Source of the DNA: Acidobacteriota bacterium | GTDB taxonomy: Bacteria; Acidobacteriota; Terriglobia; Terriglobales; Acidobacteriaceae | Direction: 5' to 3' | Assembly (NCBI GenBank): GCA_013289765.1 | Contig: JABCZI010000002.1 | Coordinates: forward strand, 248,001 to 312,000 | DNA: 64,000 nt | In this document: one piece after another, positions 54,312 to 62,184 of the stretch | Layout: each line of letters begins with the position of its first letter | Numbering within the stretch: the stretch's first letter is position 1 | Translations under genes and position numbers: made by a program | Notes under the pieces: generated by a model | The model's database searches: none | What the model was told of the DNA's origin: nothing | The model's input: only the letters and a program-made list of their open reading frames with translations

Positions 54312-54938
54312 TTAAGTCATATGGGGACTTGCGCTTGCGGCCAAATAGGGGATATTGCGGTTTACCTGCTCCACTGCTCCCAGTCCATACCCCACCAGGA
54401 AGGCTTCATCCACCAGAAAGCCGAAATAGTCAGGTTGCAAGGCGACGCGGCGGGCCGACTGCCGGTCGAGCAGCGTCACCAGTTTCACCGAAGCCGCGCC
54501 GCGCGCACGCAAGTCGTTCATCAGGAATTCGCTGGTCACTCCCGAATGCACCAGTCCCTCAACCAGAAGAATATGCTGGCCGCGAATATCGGGCTCATGG
54601 CTAAAGAAAATCTCCATGATCTCTCCCCCGTTGTTCCCCTGCCTGGTGTACCTTGGCTTAATGAACTGGCATATCACCGGGACGTCTAACACCCGCACCA
54701 GATCGGCCATAAACATGAAAGCATTCTCCAGAACGGCCAGTGCCTGAATGGTCTGGCCCTGGTAGTCATCGGAAATATGGCGCCCAAGTTCCTTCACGCG
54801 CTTCTGGATCTGCTCCGCTGCAATGACTTGTCGAAGTGGTTCGGCTCGCTCTGCCCTCATGAAATGGAGTGCCTCCCAGTTCTGTCGCTTTGCCCGCTCG
54901 ACAAAACCTTCCTCAGGACTGTTTTTGACTGGCCCCAT
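54312..54938 (-). CDS. hpt: Hypoxanthine-type phosphoribosyltransferase with altered PRPP loop
   Basis: Purine salvage enzyme family that moves phosphoribose to hypoxanthine or guanine. 208 residues from 54938, or 182 from the ATG at 54860, which is nearer the family length and has GGGAGG 11 bases upstream. Features: IQALAVLENAFMFMADLVRVL, VICQFIKPRYT, and the PRPP loop ILLVEGLVHSGVTSEFL. Typical enzymes have VEDIIDTG there, so the second acidic residue and the Asp before TG are replaced by Gly and His. The C-terminal PDYFGFLVDEAFLVGYGLG is normal for HPRT. Position between tilS and ftsH supports the identity. Confidence 0.85.
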   Translation of the reverse strand: MGPVKNSPEEGFVERAKRQNWEALHFMRAERAEPLRQVIAAEQIQKRVKELGRHISDDYQGQTIQALAVLENAFMFMADLVRVLDVPVICQFIKPRYTRQGNNGGEIMEIFFSHEPDIRGQHILLVEGLVHSGVTSEFLMNDLRARGAASVKLVTLLDRQSARRVALQPDYFGFLVDEAFLVGYGLGAVEQVNRNIPYLAASASPHMT

Positions 54939-54961
54939 TCAACTGACTCTTTCAACTCACC

Positions 54962-56611
54962 CTAAATCGCATCTTCCTCAGCCAGCGGCGTCTCCCTAAT
55001 TAGCAGCGCGTCGTGGTCCGCTCCGGCACGTAATCGCGCCGGAGCCGGAAACCCGCGCATCCATACAATTTCATCTCCGCTCACCACCACCGGCCAAAGC
55101 CTGCGGACCGGCTGCGCGATATGCCGCTGCTGCAAAAGTTCTTTTACCTTCTTCGGCGCTTTCGTGTGAGCCGGCCAGAAGCGGTCTCCCGCACGCCAGT
55201 TCCGTACCGCCAAAGGACCTTGGAACATATCCGCACGCAGAAGTTGTTGCGGATTATACTCCGCAATCTGCGCCTGCGGAGCCACCAGCAACGCTTCGAT
55301 TACTCCCCCCAACTCAGGCACAAGCGCGCGGCCCGGCACAGATAGCGAGTACTCATAATCCGGAATTCGCTCTTGCCGCCGCAGGTCAGGAGTTTGAAAT
55401 ACTAACGCCTCCGGCTCGCGCAGAATTTTCCACCCCAGCGGCAGCGACAATTCTTTGCCCGCAGGACCGTCCTCGGCGGCGAAGCGCAGGATCTCCTCGA
55501 TATGCTTGAACTCCAGCGGAATTCCCGCCTGCTCTCCAATGGCCTTCAGCACCCTTCTCTGGACGGCCTTCGGTTCCGTCAGCAGCCACGGCCTGCTTAC
55601 CGAAGCGTCCATCAGCGCCGGACCGGGCTGCTCGATTCGTGCCGCTAATTCGGGATCAACCTGGGGACGAGGCGGCTGAATCTGCACCAAAGATTTAGCC
55701 AGATCAGACTGCGACTGTTCGAAGCCCGGAAGCCCGCGCGTCCATTCCGGCTGCGACGATTGCACTACCGTTCCCAGCCAGCCTGAAATTTCGTTCTCCC
55801 AATAATCTTCTTCATCGCGGGCAATCTCCGCCAGTTCGGTCAAACTATCGACGACAGCAGGATTGAATTCCCGCTCCAGCAGCGGAAGCACCAGGCTGCG
55901 CACCCGGTTGCGCGTGAATTTGGAATCGGCGTTCGTCGAGTCTTCCCGCCACGGCTGCTTGCGCTCCGCCAGATATTTCTCCAGCTCGTGCCGCCGGATT
56001 CCAAGCAGCGGACGGATAATCTCGCCATGGCGTTCCGCGTCTTCGTGCTCGGCTCCTTCCAGTTCGGCATCTTCGTGCTCAGCTTCTTCCCGCTCAACCA
56101 TAAGCCGCGGATAGATCCCGCCGAGCCCGCGCGGCCCCGTACCGCGGATGATCCGCATCAGCACCGTCTCTGCCTGATCGTCCCGCGTATGCCCGGTAAC
56201 GATTTTGTCCAGAAGCGGGGAAGGAGAAGCGCTCTCCCCAAAGTCGTCTCCCGATCCCAACAGGCTGCCGAAAAATCGATACCTTAACTCGCGCGCCGCC
56301 GCTTCGGTACCGCCATGGGCCTCAGCCGCAAGCTGTGCCACGTCGCCGCTCGCGCAATAAAACTCGAGCCCATGTTCGCGCGCCAGATTCGCAACAAATT
56401 CCTGATCCCCATCTGACTCGGCTCCGCGCAATTTGTGATTGAAATGAACCACCGACACAACCATGCCCAGCTCACTCCGCAATTCAAGCAGCAGACGCAG
56501 CAGCGCGACTGAATCGATCCCACCGGAAACGGCGACTCCAATGCGGTCCCCGGCCCGCAGCAATTCCTGCTCGCGGATGTAGCCCAACACGCGCTTCGCC
56601 AATTCAGCCAC
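54962..56611 (-). CDS. tilS: tRNA(Ile)-lysidine synthetase TilS, with tandem acidic insertion
   Basis: Converts C34 of the AUA-reading tRNA-Ile to lysidine. 549 residues. PP-loop GVAVSGGIDSVALLRLL at about residue 27, then VVHFNHKLRGAESDGDQEFV and KIVTGHTRDDQAETVLMRII. Before the block GEIIRPLLGIRRHELEKYLA there is an unusual acidic tandem (EEAEHEDAELEGAEHEDAER), encoded by repeated CTTCGTGCTC units. Further downstream a Gln/Pro-rich stretch (VQSSQPEWTRGLPGFEQSQS) also looks inserted. The TilS C-terminal domain is present (DRFWPAHTKAPKKVKELLQQ). First of the tilS-hpt-ftsH cluster. Confidence 0.94.
   Translation of the reverse strand: MAELAKRVLGYIREQELLRAGDRIGVAVSGGIDSVALLRLLLELRSELGMVVSVVHFNHKLRGAESDGDQEFVANLAREHGLEFYCASGDVAQLAAEAHGGTEAAARELRYRFFGSLLGSGDDFGESASPSPLLDKIVTGHTRDDQAETVLMRIIRGTGPRGLGGIYPRLMVEREEAEHEDAELEGAEHEDAERHGEIIRPLLGIRRHELEKYLAERKQPWREDSTNADSKFTRNRVRSLVLPLLEREFNPAVVDSLTELAEIARDEEDYWENEISGWLGTVVQSSQPEWTRGLPGFEQSQSDLAKSLVQIQPPRPQVDPELAARIEQPGPALMDASVSRPWLLTEPKAVQRRVLKAIGEQAGIPLEFKHIEEILRFAAEDGPAGKELSLPLGWKILREPEALVFQTPDLRRQERIPDYEYSLSVPGRALVPELGGVIEALLVAPQAQIAEYNPQQLLRADMFQGPLAVRNWRAGDRFWPAHTKAPKKVKELLQQRHIAQPVRRLWPVVVSGDEIVWMRGFPAPARLRAGADHDALLIRETPLAEEDAI
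56036..56096. repeat. Direct repeat CTTCGTGCTC inside tilS
   Basis: Two units of about 30 bases, each with CTTCGTGCTCxGCTxCTTC, encode the acidic EAEHEDAE tandem. Confidence 0.65.
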
Positions 56612-56758
56612 AGGACATGTTACAACCGGAACAACTGGAGCTGCTGATTCTCCAGCCCCGATTGTCCAGCTGAAGACCAGCCCTGAAGAAAGGGACGAGC
56701 AGAATTAACCCTCTCTTTCCGTCGCCTTCTGCAAAAGGGTAAGCTGGTTTCTCCACCT

Positions 56759-57070
56759 ATGCACTACGACGAGAGCGCGAACGGCCGGCAAATCGACGCA
56801 GCATTGAATGAAGAATTGGAGATTGTGCTTCCTGAAACCCGTACGGCAGGTTACAGCTGGGTAATAAAAAGTACGGGCGAGCCCGTCTGCCAGTTGCTGA
56901 AGGAAACCGCGGAGCCCAGCGCCAGCGTTGGCGGTACCGGCCGTCACCATTGGCAGTTCCGTGTGGTTGCCTCAGGCATTGCAGAGATTAAACTTCATTA
57001 CCTTCGTCCCTGGGAAAATTCAAAAGAGCCGGCGCGGACCTTTTCTCTGAAGGTCCGCGTCCGGTCATAG
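56759..57070 (+). CDS. Chagasin-like inhibitor of papain-family proteases
   Basis: 103 residues, no clear signal peptide. The three inhibitor loops of the I42 family are visible: TRTAGYSW (usual NPTTGYxW), GGTGRHHWQF (usual GGxGxxxW), and LRPWENSKEPARTF (usual RPW). These wedge into the active site of C1 cysteine proteases. The convergent neighbour, 26 bases away, is a papain-family protease, the expected target. The starting ATG at 56759 is directly after a likely divergent promoter region shared with tilS. Confidence 0.87.
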   Translation: MHYDESANGRQIDAALNEELEIVLPETRTAGYSWVIKSTGEPVCQLLKETAEPSASVGGTGRHHWQFRVVASGIAEIKLHYLRPWENSKEPARTFSLKVRVRS

Positions 57071-57096
57071 TTCATGCAATTGGACGTGCAATTTTC

Positions 57097-57906
57097 TTAG
57101 GGCTTTTTCCTTTTCGTGCGAGCGGCCGCTGCCTTGGCTTTACCTGCGGGCGCTTCCACCAGCCGAATCGTCCAGAAATCGTCGGAGAGATTAGTCTCCA
57201 GCAAATACTGGTAGGGCAGCGCGAAGTAGCCTTTCATTCCCCAAGTGTCGGCCCAGGAGTTTCGCACGATGAACCATTGCTTCTGGTCGTCGTACCCGAC
57301 GGCAGCAACCGCATGACCACCCACAACTTTCTCGCCTGCCTGGGGCATTGGAACAATCCCGGTCTGCGCCACCGTTGTGCTTTCGAAGCTGTCATACACC
57401 GTGAAGCCGAAGACAAACGGATAGCCTGCAGCCAGGCAGCCTTTGAACTGACTTAGCGCGCGCGGCACTCGCTGGTAGGAAGTCACCTTGTTCTTGGCTG
57501 CGTCCGAGAAGGCGACAGCTGGAGGCTTCTCCGCGAACTTGGCGATGTCATACGGCCAGTCGGTTTCCGGCGGCGCACCCAATTTCGCGACTACCTTGAT
57601 GCCGTCGCGAATCTGGGCGCCACTATCTGAAGCCACCGTGTTTTCGATCACGCGTTCGTTGTAATAAATAAAGAGCCGCGAGGGAACAAAGCTCTTCACG
57701 CCCTGCTTCATCTGTTCGAACTGGATCGCGCCCGCGATGGAATTGCCGGTACAGCTCCCCAGTTGCCCCTGGTCATACACCGGCGGGCATTGCGGACGCA
57801 GATCGATGGAGGTTGGCAGCGCCATCAACAGCGGCGTTGGCGCTGAATAAGCAAAGTCGCGTTGGTCCGGAAGGTCCGGAACCCACCCATAATGTCCAAT
57901 ACTCAT
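57097..57906 (-). CDS. Papain-like (C1 family) cysteine protease
   Basis: 269 residues from the ATG at 57906, with GGGG seven bases upstream. The catalytic Gln-Cys block is VYDQGQLGSCTGNSIAGAIQ, with the nucleophile Cys in GSCTGNS. His lies in GGHAVAAVGYD and the Asn-Trp block is VRNSWADTWGMKGYF. All four catalytic parts are present. It has almost no propeptide (the mature fold begins within 35 residues) and no signal peptide. A Lys/Ala-rich tail (GKAKAAAARTKRKKP) ends the protein. The adjacent chagasin-like gene probably controls its activity in the same compartment. Confidence 0.9.
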   Translation of the reverse strand: MSIGHYGWVPDLPDQRDFAYSAPTPLLMALPTSIDLRPQCPPVYDQGQLGSCTGNSIAGAIQFEQMKQGVKSFVPSRLFIYYNERVIENTVASDSGAQIRDGIKVVAKLGAPPETDWPYDIAKFAEKPPAVAFSDAAKNKVTSYQRVPRALSQFKGCLAAGYPFVFGFTVYDSFESTTVAQTGIVPMPQAGEKVVGGHAVAAVGYDDQKQWFIVRNSWADTWGMKGYFALPYQYLLETNLSDDFWTIRLVEAPAGKAKAAAARTKRKKP

Positions 57907-58117
57907 ATGCACCCCTTCGTGCGCGGGCCGACTGACGACCCAGGTTATGGTTCGTTGGATTTGAATCGCCTGACTTCAGAAGGGGGAAGCGCGAGACTAC
58001 TTCAGAACGAAGAAACTGTAGAACGAGGTTCAGGTTATGGCAAGACTTTCCTGGGGCTGAATTCCCGCTGTTACGAATTCCGAACAAACCCGCGCAGCAG
58101 GTTATTCAGCAGCCGGA

Positions 58118-60145
58118 TTATAGGGTAGGGCTCTTCTCCGCAATCAGCTTCTTGATCTTCTCCACAAACTCCGCCGCGTCCATGTCGTCCGTCTTTTCTT
58201 TGCCGCGAGTTCGCACGTTCACCTTACCGGCCTCAGCCTCTTTATCGCCGACCACCAACAGAAACGGAATTTTCTGCATGGCATGTTCGCGGATCTTGGC
58301 ATTCATCTTCTCGTTCCGCGCATCCACGTGCACCCGCACGCCGGCGGCCTTGAGCTGATCCGCAACTTGGTTCGCGTAGTCCGCATGGCGCTCGCTGATC
58401 GGAATCATCGCCACCTGCACCGGCGATAGCCACACCGGGAACGCGCCCGCGTAGTGCTCGATCAGCACACCGAAGAAGCGCTCGACCGAACCGAACAATG
58501 CCCGATGCACCATCACCGGCTGTTTACGCGAACCATCCTCCGCCACATACTCCAGGCCGAAGCGTTGCGGCAGGTTGAAGTCGACCTGCACCGTCGAGAG
58601 CTGCCACAACCGTCCAATCGCATCCACCAGTTTGATGTCGATCTTCGGCCCGTAAAACGCCGCCTCGCCGGGCATGGTTTTGTACTCGATATTCTTGCCC
58701 TTCAATACTTTCTCTAGCGATTCGGTGGCATGGAGCCATTGCTCTTCGCTGCCCACGAAATTCTTCCGGTCGTCAGGATTCCAGGTTGAAAGCTCGGTTT
58801 GGAACTGATCGAAGCCGAAATCCTTCAGCACATCCAGGGCAAAATCGAGACAACCCGTAATTTCACCTTCGACCTGCTCCGGCGTGCAGAAGATGTGCGA
58901 GTCATCCTGCGTGAACCCGCGCACGCGCAACAATCCGTGCATCACTCCCGAACGCTCGTAGCGATAAACCGTTCCCAACTCACCCAGCCGCACTGGCAGA
59001 TCGCGATAGGACTTCAGCGAATCTTTGTAAATCAGGATGTGCCCCGGACAATTCATCGGCTTCAGCCGGTATTCGGCGTCGTCGAGTTCCATGGCGTCGA
59101 ACATGTTTTGCGAGTAGTAGCCTTCGTGCCCCGAAGTGAAGAACAACTGCCGCCGCGCCACATGCGGCGTGTAAACCAGCGAGTAGCCGCGCTTCAGGTA
59201 CTCCTCACGCATCCAATCTTCCATCTCTTTGCGGATGATGCCGCCCTTGGGATGCCAGAAGATCAGCCCGGGCCCAGCCAGTTCCTGAATCGAAAATAAA
59301 TCCAGCTGCTGCCCCAGCACGCGGTGATCGCGCTTCTTCGCCTCTTCCATTTGTTGCAGATGAGCGTCGAGATCCTTCTTCGAAAAGAACGACGTCCCGT
59401 AGATTCGCTGCAATTGCTGGTTCTTCTCGTCGCCCAGCCAGTACGCGCCCGCGACATTGAACAGCTTGAACGCCTTAATCTTTCCCGTGGAAGGGATGTG
59501 CGGCCCGCGGCAAAAATCCGTGAACTTGCCGGTGCGATAGATGGAAATCTTTTCATCGGGCTTGGTAAATTGCTCGATGAAATGGCACTTCATGAAGTCG
59601 CCTTCTTTTTTGAACTCCGCCAGGCCTTGGTCACGAGGCAGAAACTCCCGCGCATAAGGAATATTCTGCTGCACCAGTTCCTGCATCTTCTTCTCGATCT
59701 TTTCCAGATCCTCGGCGGTAAACGGAGTCGGCCGGTAGAAATCGTAAAAGAATCCACTCTCGGTCGGCGGACCATGGCCCAGCTTCGTCTCAGGAAAAAG
59801 TTCCAACACCGCCGCCGCCAGCAAATGCGCGGAAGAGTGCCGATAAACTTCCAGCGCCTCGGGATCCTTGTCCGTAAGCAGGCGCAGTTTCGCGTCCTTC
59901 TTCAATGAATAGGTAAGGTCAATCAGCTTTGATTTATCAGTGAGCACCGGAGGGACAGTGCCTGCCTTGGCGATGGCTGCGTGATCCGGGTTCTCCGAAT
60001 CAAATCCGTAATCCTCGATCTTGGCGACCAGCGCCGCATCCGCCAGCCGCGGGCTGATGGACTTCGCAATATCGAGCGCCGTCGTCCCCTTGGGAACTTC
60101 CTTCACGCTTCCGTCCGGAAGCTTCACATGAATGCTATCTGCCAT
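58118..60145 (-). CDS. thrS: Threonyl-tRNA synthetase
   Basis: 675 residues. TGS domain (MADSIHVKLPDGSVKEVPKG), then the editing domain with HSSAHLLAAAVLELFPETKL. The class II core has motif 1 near GGIIRKEMEDWMREEYLKRG, motif 2 in VYRYERSGVMHGLLRVRGFT, and motif 3 in HRALFGSVERFFGVLIEHYA. Zinc ligands are Cys (MNCPGHI) and two His. The anticodon-binding domain is at the C-terminus (VQVAMIPISERHADYANQVA). No T-box or leader was seen upstream, as expected outside Firmicutes. Confidence 0.96.
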   Translation of the reverse strand: MADSIHVKLPDGSVKEVPKGTTALDIAKSISPRLADAALVAKIEDYGFDSENPDHAAIAKAGTVPPVLTDKSKLIDLTYSLKKDAKLRLLTDKDPEALEVYRHSSAHLLAAAVLELFPETKLGHGPPTESGFFYDFYRPTPFTAEDLEKIEKKMQELVQQNIPYAREFLPRDQGLAEFKKEGDFMKCHFIEQFTKPDEKISIYRTGKFTDFCRGPHIPSTGKIKAFKLFNVAGAYWLGDEKNQQLQRIYGTSFFSKKDLDAHLQQMEEAKKRDHRVLGQQLDLFSIQELAGPGLIFWHPKGGIIRKEMEDWMREEYLKRGYSLVYTPHVARRQLFFTSGHEGYYSQNMFDAMELDDAEYRLKPMNCPGHILIYKDSLKSYRDLPVRLGELGTVYRYERSGVMHGLLRVRGFTQDDSHIFCTPEQVEGEITGCLDFALDVLKDFGFDQFQTELSTWNPDDRKNFVGSEEQWLHATESLEKVLKGKNIEYKTMPGEAAFYGPKIDIKLVDAIGRLWQLSTVQVDFNLPQRFGLEYVAEDGSRKQPVMVHRALFGSVERFFGVLIEHYAGAFPVWLSPVQVAMIPISERHADYANQVADQLKAAGVRVHVDARNEKMNAKIREHAMQKIPFLLVVGDKEAEAGKVNVRTRGKEKTDDMDAAEFVEKIKKLIAEKSPTL

Positions 60146-60296
60146 AAAGTTGAGACCTGCAGGAGTGTTGAATCTTTTAGTTTATTGGAGGGATTCAGGA
60201 GGGTCAAACGGGTTGGATTCTCGGGTAGTGTCCTAATTTGAACGATGCCTTGCGAAGGGTGAAAGGTGGGAGTGAGTTAGTTGCCCTTGCAATCGA

Positions 60297-60686
60297 TCAA
60301 AGGCTATACGCCAACGGATGCTTGGGCTCGTAAAGCATGATGTCGTCCGCGCCCGGTACGGCCATCATGACCACGAGTCCGTACCCGTGATCCTGAACTT
60401 CGCCGCGGAACTCCGCTCCTTTGCCCTTCAGTTCAGCGACCGTGTGTGAGATGTCGTCGCACATCAGGGAGATCAGATGGTGCCGCGGCGATTCGTACGT
60501 CTTGCCATCGTAAACGCTGTGGGTCGGATGCACGCCCATCTCACTCCGCCCGGTCTTGAAGATCAGCCAACCCGCGCCTCCGCCCGCCGCATCCTCGACG
60601 TAGGGCCAGCCGAGGACGTCGCGAAGGAATGCGCGCGTTGCGGGGGCATCGTCGGAATAAATCAGGGTATGGATGCTGGTGATCAT
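60297..60686 (-). CDS. VOC-family (glyoxalase/bleomycin-resistance-like) protein 1
   Basis: 129 residues. Starts MITSIHTLIYSDDAPATRAF, with a single VOC module pair: LRDVLGWPYVEDAAGGGAGW and VAELKGKGAEFRGEVQDHGY. One His near position 6 and the C-terminal Glu (LYEPKHP) could be metal ligands. Substrate unknown. A second VOC gene lies 116 bases upstream on the same strand, but the two proteins belong to different subtypes. Confidence 0.85.
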   Translation of the reverse strand: MITSIHTLIYSDDAPATRAFLRDVLGWPYVEDAAGGGAGWLIFKTGRSEMGVHPTHSVYDGKTYESPRHHLISLMCDDISHTVAELKGKGAEFRGEVQDHGYGLVVMMAVPGADDIMLYEPKHPLAYSL

Positions 60687-60802
60687 CAGACTGCACTACT
60701 GAAATCGCCGGGGATTGTACTATTTCGGTCTATTGCCAATCAAGGAGCCGTTCATCGCACTGGAGATCGAAATTAGGGCAGTACCGGTTCTCGAACACTC
60801 TT

Positions 60803-61273
60803 CTAAGATTTTTTGGGCGACCCCATCATTGCCTTGAAGCGCCGGTGCATCTCTTCGAGTGACATCTCTTCTTTCACCGTGTAAATGTTCCAGGTGTAGC
60901 CAAAAGGATCCCCTAGAGTTGCGTCCCGATGCCCGTAAAACTGGTCGGTGATTGCACCCACCATCTTGGCGCCGGCGGCGACAGCGTGCGCCGCGAAAGC
61001 GTCCACGTCGGGCACTTGGATCGTCATGCTGACGGGCGAATGTCCCAGGGTCTCCGCGCTTGAGCGCCCGCCTTCTGGCCACTCTTCGCACAGCATGACG
61101 ACCGAATCGCCGATCATCACCTCGGCATGGCCAATGCCGCCTTCATTCTCAAAGCGCCATGATTCCTTCGCTCCGAAGGCCTTCTCGTAAAATTCGATAG
61201 CCTTGGCCGCGCTCTTGAAGCAGAGTCTGGGAGAAGCAAAGATGCGTGCCGCTGTGGATTTCTTGGCTGCCAT
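60803..61273 (-). CDS. VOC-family protein 2, PhnB-like
   Basis: 156 residues from the ATG at 61273 (MAAKKSTAARIFASPRLCFK). PhnB/YdeM-type VOC protein: AAKAIEFYEKAFGAKESWRF, then GHAEVMIGDSVVMLCEEW, VDAFAAHAVAAGAKMVGAIT, and FYGHRDATLGDPFGYTWNIY. The last block is the family signature. Such proteins are often of unknown substrate. It is 24 bases from the plsC stop on the same strand. Confidence 0.88.
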   Translation of the reverse strand: MAAKKSTAARIFASPRLCFKSAAKAIEFYEKAFGAKESWRFENEGGIGHAEVMIGDSVVMLCEEWPEGGRSSAETLGHSPVSMTIQVPDVDAFAAHAVAAGAKMVGAITDQFYGHRDATLGDPFGYTWNIYTVKEEMSLEEMHRRFKAMMGSPKKS

Positions 61274-61297
61274 GGATGCGGTACGCCTCACAAATTA

Positions 61298-62146
61298 TTA
61301 CTGCGATGAAGCCGGCTCTGCCGTGTAGTACATCTCAGACATTGCGTTGCGAACCTTGTCCGATACCATTTCTAAATCGCGCATGGTGAGCCCGGCGGTC
61401 GAGATCGGCTCGCCCACCCGCATCTCCAGCGGACGGCACTTGATGTGGTAAGTGTTCATGGGCAGCAGTTCGTAGGTGCCGATCAACGCCACTGGAACGA
61501 TATCCACCTGCGCCTTGATCGCGAGAAAAAGCGCGCCTGGGAAAAAAGGTTTGATCTCGCCATCCGGCGTGCGCCCGCCTTCGGGGAAAATCACCAGCGG
61601 GATCCCGGCCTTCAGACTTTTCACGGCGGAACGAATTGCCGCAATCGAATTGGTCGGCTTCTGCTGATCGATGCATACCTGCCCCGACCGCTTCAACTGC
61701 CAGCCCACCACGGGATACGAGAGCAACTCTTTTTTGAACACGATGCGGAATTGAAACGGAAGATAAACGTAGAGGACGGGAATATCCATCGCGGAAGCAT
61801 GATTGACCGCGTAAACATGCGGTTTTGACGTGTCGATCTTATCCAGGCCGACAACCTTCATTGGAGACATGATCGTTTTCATGATCAGCCACGACCATAC
61901 CTGCGAGAACCAGTGAAGCCTTCGTCCGCTTCGGTCGAATAGCCCGCCGGGAAGAGCCACCAGCCCCAGAACCAGCGTGTAAAGCCAGATCAAGGGATCG
62001 AGAATCAAATACGACCGCAGCCGGCTCAGCCAGCCATACTTTTTTCCTGGAATTGTATGCGGACTTCGCCGCGGCGCGGCCACGAGTTCTGCTTGGGTGG
62101 TGGCGCTACCTATCGTGTCTTCTACTGGTGAGTTCGTTTCCTGCAC
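61298..62146 (-). CDS. plsC: 1-acyl-sn-glycerol-3-phosphate acyltransferase
   Basis: Adds the second acyl chain in phosphatidic acid synthesis at the inner membrane. 282 residues. One or two hydrophobic segments near the N-terminus (DPLIWLYTLVLGLVALPGGL). Acyltransferase motifs: HX4D in VNHASAMDIPVLY, a second block with FRIVFKKELLSYPVVGWQLK, FPEGGRTPDG for glycerol-phosphate binding, and IVPVALIGTYELLP. It follows folC by 38 bases on the same strand. Confidence 0.92.
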   Translation of the reverse strand: MQETNSPVEDTIGSATTQAELVAAPRRSPHTIPGKKYGWLSRLRSYLILDPLIWLYTLVLGLVALPGGLFDRSGRRLHWFSQVWSWLIMKTIMSPMKVVGLDKIDTSKPHVYAVNHASAMDIPVLYVYLPFQFRIVFKKELLSYPVVGWQLKRSGQVCIDQQKPTNSIAAIRSAVKSLKAGIPLVIFPEGGRTPDGEIKPFFPGALFLAIKAQVDIVPVALIGTYELLPMNTYHIKCRPLEMRVGEPISTAGLTMRDLEMVSDKVRNAMSEMYYTAEPASSQ

Positions 62147-62184
62147 AATTCTATTCTAGAAGAAAACCGCCAACAGGCGCGCCC

